DNA of 64,000 bases from Flavobacterium beibuense. Lineage in GTDB: Bacteria; Bacteroidota; Bacteroidia; Flavobacteriales; Flavobacteriaceae. A program made the position numbers and the translations under genes. The DNA lies in NCBI RefSeq assembly GCF_004151245.1, contig NZ_JUIW01000006.1, forward strand, positions 124,001 to 188,000, given 5' to 3'. The notes below the pieces were generated by a model. It did not search any database, had not been told where the DNA came from, and worked only from the letters and a program-made list of their open reading frames with translations. Shown piece by piece: positions 8,788 through 15,844 of this stretch (positions are counted from its first letter, which is position 1; every line of letters starts with the position of its first letter).

Positions 8788-8803
8788 TTAGGTTTTTACC
8801 TAA
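8788..8803. promoter_or_regulatory. Predicted ArsR operator 2
   Basis: TTAGGTTTTTACCTAA has perfect 6-bp arms around TTTT. It sits between arsR and the oxidoreductase start at 8825. It shares the TTAGG-N6-CCTAA plan with the palindrome before arsR. Confidence 0.6.
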
Positions 8804-8824
8804 TTTACTAATTCACTAATTAAT

Positions 8825-9790
8825 ATGAAAGCAGCAGTTATAAAAGAGTTTGGCTCTGTAGAGAATTTCGAAATTTTGGATATACCAACCCCAAAACCCG
8901 GCTTCAAGGAAGTCCTTGTAAGGGTACGAGCCACTTCCATAAATCCTCTGGATTACCAGGTGCGCAGGGGTGATTACCGAAACGAACTGGTATTGCCGGT
9001 TACAACAGGACATGACGTCTCCGGTGAGATTGTCGAACTGGGACCGGGAGTGGAGAATTTTAAAGTCGGGGACGAGGTCTATTATACCCCTGAAATTTTT
9101 AAAGGCCAGGGAAGTTATGCCCAATACCATTGTGCACATGAATCTATCATTGGTATAAAACCAAAAAACATCAGCCATTTGGAGGCTGCATCACTTCCCC
9201 TTGCTGCCGGTACAGCCTGGGAGATGCTCGTTACAAGGGCACAGCTGAAAATCAATCAGACCATTCTTATTCACGGCGGGGCAGGTGGTGTAGGTATACC
9301 TACCATTCAGATTGCAAAGGCAATGGGCGCCATCGTTTACACTACGGCACGCAAAGTCCATCATGAATTCCTAACCGGATTGGGAGCCGATTATGTGATT
9401 GATTATGAAAATGAGGATTATATTGCCGCCATTCAGCGCCTGACCGATAACAAAGGGGTTGATATCATTATCGATACCATCGGGGGCAATACCCTGTCTG
9501 ATAGCGGAAAGATTCTAAGCCAGTTAGGCCAGGTAGTGACCTTGGTGGATATAGAGATCCCGCAGAACCTTATTCACGCATGGGGTAAAAATGCCACCTA
9601 CCATTTTGTTTTTACCCGACAGAACAGGAACAAACTCGATGAGCTGACACGACTGGTCGAGACCGGAAAGCTAAAACCGATAGTCAACAAGGTGTTCTCG
9701 CTGACGGAGATAGGTAAAGCCCATAGCCTGCTGGAATACAAAAAGGGTGATGAGAACTTTTATGGTAAAATTGCCATAGATACCGAATGA
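8825..9790 (+). CDS. NADP-dependent quinone-oxidoreductase-like MDR enzyme
   Basis: A 321-residue medium-chain reductase of the zinc-free quinone oxidoreductase type. The N-terminal GroES-like domain reads VLVRVRATSINPLDYQVRRG, and GHDVSGEIVELG follows. The Rossmann motif is HGGAGGVGIPTIQIAKAMGA (about residues 150-169). No structural-zinc Cys cluster is visible. Such enzymes reduce quinones, enones or aldehydes with NADPH. The preceding ArsR gene and shared palindromes suggest the gene is switched on by the signal that ArsR senses (inference). A terminator follows 67 bases after the stop. Confidence 0.88.
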   Translation: MKAAVIKEFGSVENFEILDIPTPKPGFKEVLVRVRATSINPLDYQVRRGDYRNELVLPVTTGHDVSGEIVELGPGVENFKVGDEVYYTPEIFKGQGSYAQYHCAHESIIGIKPKNISHLEAASLPLAAGTAWEMLVTRAQLKINQTILIHGGAGGVGIPTIQIAKAMGAIVYTTARKVHHEFLTGLGADYVIDYENEDYIAAIQRLTDNKGVDIIIDTIGGNTLSDSGKILSQLGQVVTLVDIEIPQNLIHAWGKNATYHFVFTRQNRNKLDELTRLVETGKLKPIVNKVFSLTEIGKAHSLLEYKKGDENFYGKIAIDTE

Positions 9791-9857
9791 TTCCAGTCAT
9801 GACTGTAAATCACGGAATACTCCTCTGGGGTATGTCTCAGGCGAATAAGAACGATAC

Positions 9858-9887
9858 AAAAAGCCATTGGAACCCGATGGCTTTTTT
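9858..9887 (+). terminator. Rho-independent terminator after the oxidoreductase gene
   Basis: The stem AAAAAGCCATTGG / CCGATGGCTTTTT has one T-G pair and a 3-base loop, and ends in a T run. Confidence 0.85.
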
Positions 9888-9944
9888 GTATCTGATCAAG
9901 ACTCCGCTTCCCCGGACTGTTTAAAAGTATAAATAGGCTGTTAT

Positions 9945-10199
9945 GATTCTGTCGCATCTACACATATATTTTACCTTTGGTCTTTAAAATCTTTATTTCA
10001 TGAATATCAAAGGTCATTGCTATCCGAAATCTATAATTCTTCAGGCAGTATATTTTAAGCTTAGGTTTACTTTGAGCTACCGCAATGTTGAAGAGATAAT
10101 GAAGATTCACGGCGTTTAGGTTGACCATGCTGCAAACTGGCAGCATAAAGTTATAGTACTCGAATTTCTTGGATTTTAACAAACAGATGCGACAGAACC
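9945..10199 (+). mobile_element. Internally deleted IS6-family element (255 bp)
   Basis: The left end GATTCTGTCGCATCT (9945-9959) and the right end AGATGCGACAGAACC (10185-10199) are inverted copies with 14 of 15 bases matching. They resemble IS6/IS26/IS257 ends (GGxxCTGTxGCA). From the ATG at 10000 the + strand encodes MNIKGHCYPKSIILQAVYFK then LRFTLSYRNVEEIMKIHGV, a stop (10117-10119), then VDHA. This is the start of an IS6 transposase up to the HTH; the catalytic DDE core is missing. Only the ends and the first 40 or so codons remain, so it could move only in trans. No 8-bp target duplication is visible in the flanks. Confidence 0.75.
10000..10173 (+). pseudogene. IS6 transposase N-terminal fragment
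   Basis: Codons 1-39 match the N-terminal zinc-finger/HTH region of IS6-family transposases (LSYRDVEEIM-type motif, here LSYRNVEEIM). A TAG replaces the codon before VDHA. After VDHA the usual TIQRWV sequence is gone, marking the deletion junction. Confidence 0.7.
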
Positions 10200-10236
10200 G
10201 CTTATCTTAATTATAAATATATTTTTAAAAAAAAAT

Positions 10237-11784
10237 TTATAGACTCTCAATTTGATTGAGGTAACAATCAGCTTTCTCCAGTATAGCTGCTTTTTCTTTT
10301 GGAGCCATTTTATCCCATAACCGATATACCATAGCCAGCCTTGGATTGTTTCCCAACTGTGCACGGTTTCGGTCATGAAAATTCCAGTAAAGGCTATTGA
10401 ACGGACACGCATTCTCGGATGTTTTTTCCTTGTAGTTATAAGAGCAACCATCACAATAGTTACTCATTTTATGGATATAATTGGCACTGGCTGTATAGGG
10501 TTTGGTAGCGATAGCACCCCCATCAGCATATTGGCTCATACCACGGGTATTTGTTATTTCAACCCATTGTATGGCATCAATATAAATGCCCAGGTACCAG
10601 GCGTCAACATCATTGGGGTGTACTCCGGCCAGTAAGGCAAAATTCCCTGTGATCATCAACCTCTGGATGTGGTGGGCATACGCATAATCCAACGATTGCT
10701 TTATGGATTGTTTCAGACAGTTCATTTTAGTTTCCCCTGTCCAATACCAACCGGGTAGGGGATTTTTATGACTGAAAAAGTTTACTTTTTCAAATTCCGG
10801 CATTTTAAGCCAGTAGACCCCCCTCATGTATTCCCTCCAGCCGATTATCTGCCTGATAAAGCCTTCGGTCTGGTTTAAGGATATCGTATCAGGATTGTCT
10901 CTCCAGGCCTTTATCACAGCCTGTGTTACTTCCTGAGGGGATATCATTTTCGAATTGAGCGAGAAAGAGAGCCTGGAGTGATAAAGGGACCACTGTGAGG
11001 ATTGCATGGCATCCTGAAATGTACCAAAAAACATGAGGCAGTTATCGGTAAAATGCTTAAGCAGCTCCAGCGACTGCTCCCGGTTAACGGGCCATACCAG
11101 TTGTTCAGGGTTTATTCTGCCTATGGTCTTTATTTTCGCTTTTGTGATTCTGCTGTGTTGATCAGTAACGTCATTATGGAAAACATAAGGAGGTATTGCG
11201 TTGTGACTTTTAGGGATTTTTTTTCGGTTCTCACTATCAAAATTCCACTGACCTCCCTCGGGCTCACCTGCGCTGATGAGTACGTTGTGCTTTTTTCTCA
11301 TTTCCCTGTAAAAGCTTTCCATGAGAAGTGTTTTTTTATCCTGAAAGAAATTTGCCAGTTCTTCCCGGGTAGTATAAAAGTGTTCGGTATCAAAGGATTT
11401 GTAACTAATGTCAAGTTTAGTGCAAAAATCAGAAAGCTCCTTATCCACACGGTATTCATCCGGATATTGGTATTCAAAGTTCCTGATGTTGTATTTTTTA
11501 ATCAGAGCGCTGCAATTACCTGAAAAAGTATTTTGGTTATCAGTATCATCCAGCCTGATATAGACAATGTTATGGTTCTGTTTCTTAAGCTCGAGGTAAA
11601 AGTTTTCCATCGCAGCAAAAAAAGCAGTAACCTTTTGAATGTGATGCCATACATAATCGGTTTCGGAACGAACTTCCATTAGTACATACAAAACGGTATC
11701 ATCAGTGGTTTTAAACCATGAGTGATTTATATTTAACTGATCGCCAAGTATAAGGCGTAAGGTATGATAGTTTTTTTTCATCAT
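10237..11784 (-). CDS. Iron-sulfur bacterial cryptochrome/(6-4) photolyase
   Basis: About 515 residues. It starts [17 protein letters not shown], the conserved opening of the FeS-BCP (PhrB/CryB) family, and carries the FAD-binding helical region including [12 protein letters not shown] and the segment around [14 protein letters not shown]. Four cysteines at about 356, 444, 447 and 460 have spacings 88, 3 and 13, the same spacing as the [4Fe-4S] ligands of Agrobacterium PhrB as I remember it. The likely reaction is light-driven repair of (6-4) photoproducts. The ATG at 11784 overlaps the DUF2256 stop as ATGA, so I prefer it over the in-frame codon at 11799. It is the last gene of the light-repair operon. 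Confidence 0.93.
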   Translation of the reverse strand: MMKKNYHTLRLILGDQLNINHSWFKTTDDTVLYVLMEVRSETDYVWHHIQKVTAFFAAMENFYLELKKQNHNIVYIRLDDTDNQNTFSGNCSALIKKYNIRNFEYQYPDEYRVDKELSDFCTKLDISYKSFDTEHFYTTREELANFFQDKKTLLMESFYREMRKKHNVLISAGEPEGGQWNFDSENRKKIPKSHNAIPPYVFHNDVTDQHSRITKAKIKTIGRINPEQLVWPVNREQSLELLKHFTDNCLMFFGTFQDAMQSSQWSLYHSRLSFSLNSKMISPQEVTQAVIKAWRDNPDTISLNQTEGFIRQIIGWREYMRGVYWLKMPEFEKVNFFSHKNPLPGWYWTGETKMNCLKQSIKQSLDYAYAHHIQRLMITGNFALLAGVHPNDVDAWYLGIYIDAIQWVEITNTRGMSQYADGGAIATKPYTASANYIHKMSNYCDGCSYNYKEKTSENACPFNSLYWNFHDRNRAQLGNNPRLAMVYRLWDKMAPKEKAAILEKADCYLNQIESL

Positions 11785-11918
11785 TTGTTTTTGCTGCACC
11801 TTTTACTGCAATACTTCACCTCGTCCCAGTTCTTTTCCCATTTTTTTCTCCAGGTAAAAGGACGGTTGCACACCGTACATGTTTTAACGGGCAGATTCTG
11901 TTTTTTTACTTTTTTCAA
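11781..11918 (-). CDS. DUF2256 zinc-ribbon-like mini-protein
   Basis: A 45-residue protein that short-ORF filters miss. It reads [20 protein letters not shown] then [20 protein letters not shown], with four Cys in two CxxC-type pairs, diagnostic of DUF2256. It has no ATG; a TTG at 11918-11916 fits, because that TTG forms a TTGA overlap with the upstream stop, and the gene's own TGA forms an ATGA overlap with the photolyase start. DUF2256 genes are regularly found beside photolyases. Function unknown; probably a small metal-binding partner. Confidence 0.88.
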   Translation of the reverse strand: MKKVKKQNLPVKTCTVCNRPFTWRKKWEKNWDEVKYCSKRCSKNK

Positions 11919-12190
11919 CGCTTTGAAATTTTATTGCCGGTCAACCTTTGTGGGGTACATTTAAAACGGTTAATACCGCTGCTGCGTTTTGCCGCATGCT
12001 TGGTTTTGCAGTTTTCAACCCTTTTTCGCCATAGCCTGTAGCTGGAGAACTTCAGGTGGGTTTTCATAAAGCTTTTCACTTCATCTTCCCTCAGGCCGAA
12101 CTGATGGTAAATCGCCTCAAAAGGCGTTCGGTCTTCCCAGGCCATCTCTATTATTCTGTCGGTATCCTCTTCTGAAAACTTGTTTTTCAT
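11915..12190 (-). CDS. TIGR03643 / DUF2805 family protein
   Basis: A 91-residue protein with the family signature [20 protein letters not shown] then [26 protein letters not shown], and a basic tail. It looks like a small HTH-type DNA-associated protein of unknown function that recurs beside cryptochrome/photolyase genes. Its TGA overlaps the TTG start of DUF2256 by a 4-base TTGA, indicating coupled translation. Confidence 0.88.
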   Translation of the reverse strand: MKNKFSEEDTDRIIEMAWEDRTPFEAIYHQFGLREDEVKSFMKTHLKFSSYRLWRKRVENCKTKHAAKRSSGINRFKCTPQRLTGNKISKR

Positions 12191-12213
12191 CCTTAATAAT
12201 CCGTTTACTTGTT

Positions 12214-12915
12214 TTATTTTATAATGGTTCCCATTCCTCCGTTAATCCCGAAAACCTGTCCGGTTATCCAGGTAGACTGTGTAAGGAGATGATTTGCAAA
12301 CAGTGCGATTTCCTGTGGTGAGCCAATATTTTTTAACGGGTGCCTCTGTTTGTTAGCTTCAACTTTTGTTTCGTTGTTCAGTAATGCCTGTGCCATTGGA
12401 GTATCGGTAAGGGAAGGGGCTATGGCATTTACCCTGACATTTGGGGATAACTCCGCTGCCAGAGCGCGTGTCAGCCCTTCTATAGCCCCTTTAGCCATAG
12501 CGATACTGGCATGATAGGGTAGTCCTGTTTGTACGGCAACGCTGCTAAATAACAGTATTCCTGCATTTGGAGTGCTTCTTATATTTTTTATATAACTTTT
12601 TATAAAAGTAAATGCCCCTTTTGCATTAATAGCGAAATCACCATCTATATCGGCAGTAGAGATTCTTTCGATTGGTTTGAGGTTAATACTCCCGGGACAA
12701 TATATTAAACCTCGGGCCCGCTCTCTTATTTCCGGTAATTCTTCATCTGATAAAAAATCCACGGGCAAGTGCCTGTAATTGGGATTATTTTTTAACTCTC
12801 CTTTTGTACGGTTCAATCCATATACTATATTGTCTTTTACTAACAGTTTGGCAAGCTCCAGGCCAATACCGCTACTGGCGCCCGCAATTATATAGGTGTT
12901 AAGCGAAGTATCCAT
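12214..12915 (-). CDS. Short-chain dehydrogenase-like protein of the photolyase cluster
   Basis: A 233-residue Rossmann protein. The cofactor motif GASSGIG is near residue 12, LIYCPG replaces the usual NNAG, and the active-site Ser is in LLFSSVAVQTG. The YxxxK motif is altered: the sequence is PYHASIAMAKGAIEG, so the residue four before Lys is Ile rather than Tyr. The protein may therefore bind NAD(P) without normal SDR catalysis. It overlaps the upstream photolyase-like gene by 17 bases and is followed by TIGR03643 after 23 bases. Confidence 0.85.
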   Translation of the reverse strand: MDTSLNTYIIAGASSGIGLELAKLLVKDNIVYGLNRTKGELKNNPNYRHLPVDFLSDEELPEIRERARGLIYCPGSINLKPIERISTADIDGDFAINAKGAFTFIKSYIKNIRSTPNAGILLFSSVAVQTGLPYHASIAMAKGAIEGLTRALAAELSPNVRVNAIAPSLTDTPMAQALLNNETKVEANKQRHPLKNIGSPQEIALFANHLLTQSTWITGQVFGINGGMGTIIK

Positions 12916-13984
12916 GATAAAGTTTTTTTACTGTTTTAAGGTATTTTGAATAAGAGCCAAAGCTTTCCGTCACATCATCAGCTAACCATTCCCTTTGTTC
13001 TGTCACGGCATCTTTGTAATTGAATAACGGATGCTCTTTTGTGATAAATGTGTTGTTGTACTTTTCTTTCAGGTCATTATATTCACCAACATAGACCTGT
13101 ATGTTTTTTATGTTACCGGAGAGCTGTAAAATAAAGTTCAGTACTTTTTCACTTACCGGGTATTTTTTAAAATGCGAAGGTTCCAGCAGTAGAATGCGGT
13201 TTACCTCTTTATCAGAATGCCAGGTCGGATCCAGGTTATAGGAATTGTAAATGAGTATCGGGGAATCACTAATATTTAAATCCTGATTTTCAGGGAGCAG
13301 GGTAGTAAAGCTTACATTGCTGCTTTCAGAGAGTGCTTTTATGCTGTTTACTTTTTCAAGCTCCTGATACGAGTAATCTAAAAAAGTATCTTTTTGCGAT
13401 GTTCCGCAAAACCTGTTAATATTTTCCTGGTTAGCGATGTATTTTTTCCGGTTGCGCAAACCGTAAACCCATTGCCAGCTGTAATAATTACTTGCCACAT
13501 CCCCGTCCAGCAGGTGATAGTACATCCACTGTGCCGGTGCGTAGTAGTAATAGCCCGCCATGTTGCAAACAGCAGCCGTATACATCCGTACATGATTGTG
13601 CATATAACCTGTTTTGTAAAGTTCTGCAATACTAAAATCTATTGCAATTATACCGGTTGATGCCTGCATTAGTGCGTTAGGCAGTACCTGCTCAGAGTTT
13701 GAGGGGAGGGACAGAGGGCTGAAAACGTCTTTATTATTTTGCAATAATCTTTGAAAGTACTCCCTCCATAAGAGCTCTTTTAAAAATGTTTCGGATTCCT
13801 TAGCACTATATTTATTCCGTATGACGGCATAAATAAATTTTGTGCTTACCACACCTCGCGAAATATAGGGCGAGAGTAGTGAAACAGCGCCATTAGTATA
13901 ATTTCTCGTTTGGGAATATACTACAGGATTTATTGCAGCTATTCGATTTACTATTTCGTTATATTTTTGGGAGAATACCACCAT
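12899..13984 (-). CDS. Photolyase-like FAD-binding domain protein with swapped domain order
   Basis: A 361-residue protein. The N-terminal about 210 residues form the photolyase FAD-binding helical domain, with LLSPYISRGVVST, ELLWREYFQRLL, MHNHVRMYTAA and DGDVASNYYSWQWVYG. The C-terminal 130 residues (from SDSPILIYNSYNLDPTWHSD onward) resemble a reduced alpha/beta antenna domain, which in normal photolyases comes first. The FAD-contacting Asn-His-Arg and Trp-rich stretches are kept, so it probably binds FAD. Whether it repairs DNA or acts as a light sensor is unclear. It is the first gene of the five-gene repair operon. Confidence 0.82.
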   Translation of the reverse strand: MVVFSQKYNEIVNRIAAINPVVYSQTRNYTNGAVSLLSPYISRGVVSTKFIYAVIRNKYSAKESETFLKELLWREYFQRLLQNNKDVFSPLSLPSNSEQVLPNALMQASTGIIAIDFSIAELYKTGYMHNHVRMYTAAVCNMAGYYYYAPAQWMYYHLLDGDVASNYYSWQWVYGLRNRKKYIANQENINRFCGTSQKDTFLDYSYQELEKVNSIKALSESSNVSFTTLLPENQDLNISDSPILIYNSYNLDPTWHSDKEVNRILLLEPSHFKKYPVSEKVLNFILQLSGNIKNIQVYVGEYNDLKEKYNNTFITKEHPLFNYKDAVTEQREWLADDVTESFGSYSKYLKTVKKLYHGYFA

Positions 13985-13995
13985 AGTAGTAAAAA

Positions 13996-14025
13996 GAGTA
14001 CCATACCTCTAGAAGTACGGTACTC
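13996..14025 (-). terminator. Terminator of the DUF4397 gene
   Basis: The stem GAGTACC/GGTACTC extends to 11 bp with one mismatch. On the minus strand it is followed by a TTTTT run, 22 bases after the DUF4397 stop. Confidence 0.75.
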
Positions 14026-14046
14026 AAGGTTCAGAATTAAAGTGTA

Positions 14047-15726
14047 CTACCTTTTAACTATTATTTTTTGTTCACTGGTTGTGCTTCCGTTTGTTGACTT
14101 AACTATATAAATACCTTCAGAAAGCCCTGATACATCTATAGTGTTACCTGTTGTGTTTACTACCTGTCTTCCAAAAGCGTCGTATACGCGGTGAGTAAGG
14201 TTTGCAGTAAAGTCATATCCTGTTATGGTAATGTTATCTGCAGCGGGGTTTGGATATACACTGATTCTTTTTGTCTCAAACTCATTAGTATTTAAGGTTG
14301 TAAGTGGTAACTCAAGCATGGCTCCTCCTGCACTGGTGGCTGCCCATAAGCCAAAAGACGGACCATCACTGTTTGCCGAAGGGTCTAAAAAACCGCTTGC
14401 CAATACCGTCAGGGATTGTCCTTCTAAATCCAATGTGCTTAATGGCGCCTGATAGGAGGCCACAATTGTTTCACCGTCTGCTGTTGCTATGCTAATTATG
14501 TAATCGGCTGTAGGCAGCTCTAAATAATCATTAAAGTTGCTGTACTGTAAATCATCCACAATGGTACCTGCACCAACAGCCTGCACATCAACAGTAGGGG
14601 CATCGGTTGCTCCATGGAATACTAATATATCGGTGTTTGTTTCCATAGTTGCCGTCTCCCTTGCCATAGGGTAGACAAACAGGCCAAAAGGTTGAGAAGG
14701 GCTGTATCCTGAATCGCTTACAATTCCGTTTGCTACCACGATATATTTCTCATTTGCTTCCAGGGTAACATTTACGGAAAATATGTTGTCTTCAACCGAA
14801 TTACTAGTTGAGGGTGCAATACTTAAAGTTATTTCTTCACCTGCCGGTGCATCAACAAAAGGAGATGCTGTCCTGAATGCAAAATCATCCAGCAGGAGAG
14901 TTTCGTTAAGGTAAACATCTACAGTTTGAGCGGCAAGGTCGGCAGCATTGTGAAGCACCTGAACACGCGCTGTCTGATTGGCAAGGGGAAGTTCAATCAG
15001 GTCCCCGCCTTCAGCAGTAGCTACCCATAGTCCAAAGGCCGGGCCCTCACTGTTCATAGAAGGATCAAGAAAACCACTGGCCAAGACAGTAAGTGCTGCA
15101 CCTTCAAGATTTAGGCTTGCTAAAGGCACCTGGTAAGAGGCTACCACCGTCATCCCTGTCTGGTCGGTTACATCAAGAGTATAGTCAGCGGTAGCCAATT
15201 CAAGATAACCGGAACTGAATGAGGGGTAGGAAAGGTCGTTAACAACGGTGCCGGCCGGAACACTGGTTTCAACAGCATCCACAGCAGGAGCATCCGTAGC
15301 CCCGTGATTTACCAGTATATCGGTTCCGGCAGAGAGGGCCGTTTCACGGGCACCGCTGAAAACAGAAAGTTCAAAGGGCTGGTTTGGACTGTAACCGGTA
15401 CTACTGACAATACCATTAGCCACCAAGATGTAGGTTTCGTTTTCGGTTAGTGTAGTGTTTAGTGTGTAAATACCATCAGCAGCAGAAGAACTGTCACCAG
15501 GCGCCACCACTATGGATATTGCCTCACTTGCAGGGGCATCAACAAAAGGTGTTGCGGTCCTGAAGGCAAAGTCATCAAGAAGTATAGTACCATTCAGGTA
15601 TACATCAACGGTCTGTGCGGCAAGATCAGCACAATTATGAATTACCTGTACACGGGCTGTCTGTGCCGTCACACAATTGAGTACTAACAAAAGGAATGCT
15701 GTTAGAAAATGAGTAGTCTTTTTCAT
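14047..15726 (-). CDS. Secreted protein with two DUF4397 repeats and a T9SS sorting domain
   Basis: A 559-residue protein with a signal peptide (FLTAFLLLVLNCVTAQ-T). Two long tandem repeats follow, each opening ARVQVxHNxADLAAQTVDVY and ending near FGLWxATxxGG; these are DUF4397 units of about 220 residues that are clearly similar to each other. The C-terminal about 75 residues are a type A type IX secretion signal (SVYPNPAADNITI, then GIYIVKS and KIIVKR). The protein is expected to be exported across the outer membrane and anchored or released. Function unknown; the repeats are probably Ig-like beta domains. Confidence 0.88.
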   Translation of the reverse strand: MKKTTHFLTAFLLLVLNCVTAQTARVQVIHNCADLAAQTVDVYLNGTILLDDFAFRTATPFVDAPASEAISIVVAPGDSSSAADGIYTLNTTLTENETYILVANGIVSSTGYSPNQPFELSVFSGARETALSAGTDILVNHGATDAPAVDAVETSVPAGTVVNDLSYPSFSSGYLELATADYTLDVTDQTGMTVVASYQVPLASLNLEGAALTVLASGFLDPSMNSEGPAFGLWVATAEGGDLIELPLANQTARVQVLHNAADLAAQTVDVYLNETLLLDDFAFRTASPFVDAPAGEEITLSIAPSTSNSVEDNIFSVNVTLEANEKYIVVANGIVSDSGYSPSQPFGLFVYPMARETATMETNTDILVFHGATDAPTVDVQAVGAGTIVDDLQYSNFNDYLELPTADYIISIATADGETIVASYQAPLSTLDLEGQSLTVLASGFLDPSANSDGPSFGLWAATSAGGAMLELPLTTLNTNEFETKRISVYPNPAADNITITGYDFTANLTHRVYDAFGRQVVNTTGNTIDVSGLSEGIYIVKSTNGSTTSEQKIIVKR

Positions 15727-15844
15727 GACATATAGGTTTTTGTTTAATTATTTTCAAATTTAGTTAAACAAAATTTTTCTAAAATAGATGTTAACATTTA
15801 AAAGCTAATAATTAACTATTGTTTAATCAGCGGATTATGTCTTT

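Noticed and set aside
9958..10182. 74-residue minus-strand open frame
   Set aside because: It is the antisense shadow of the IS6 transposase fragment on the plus strand.
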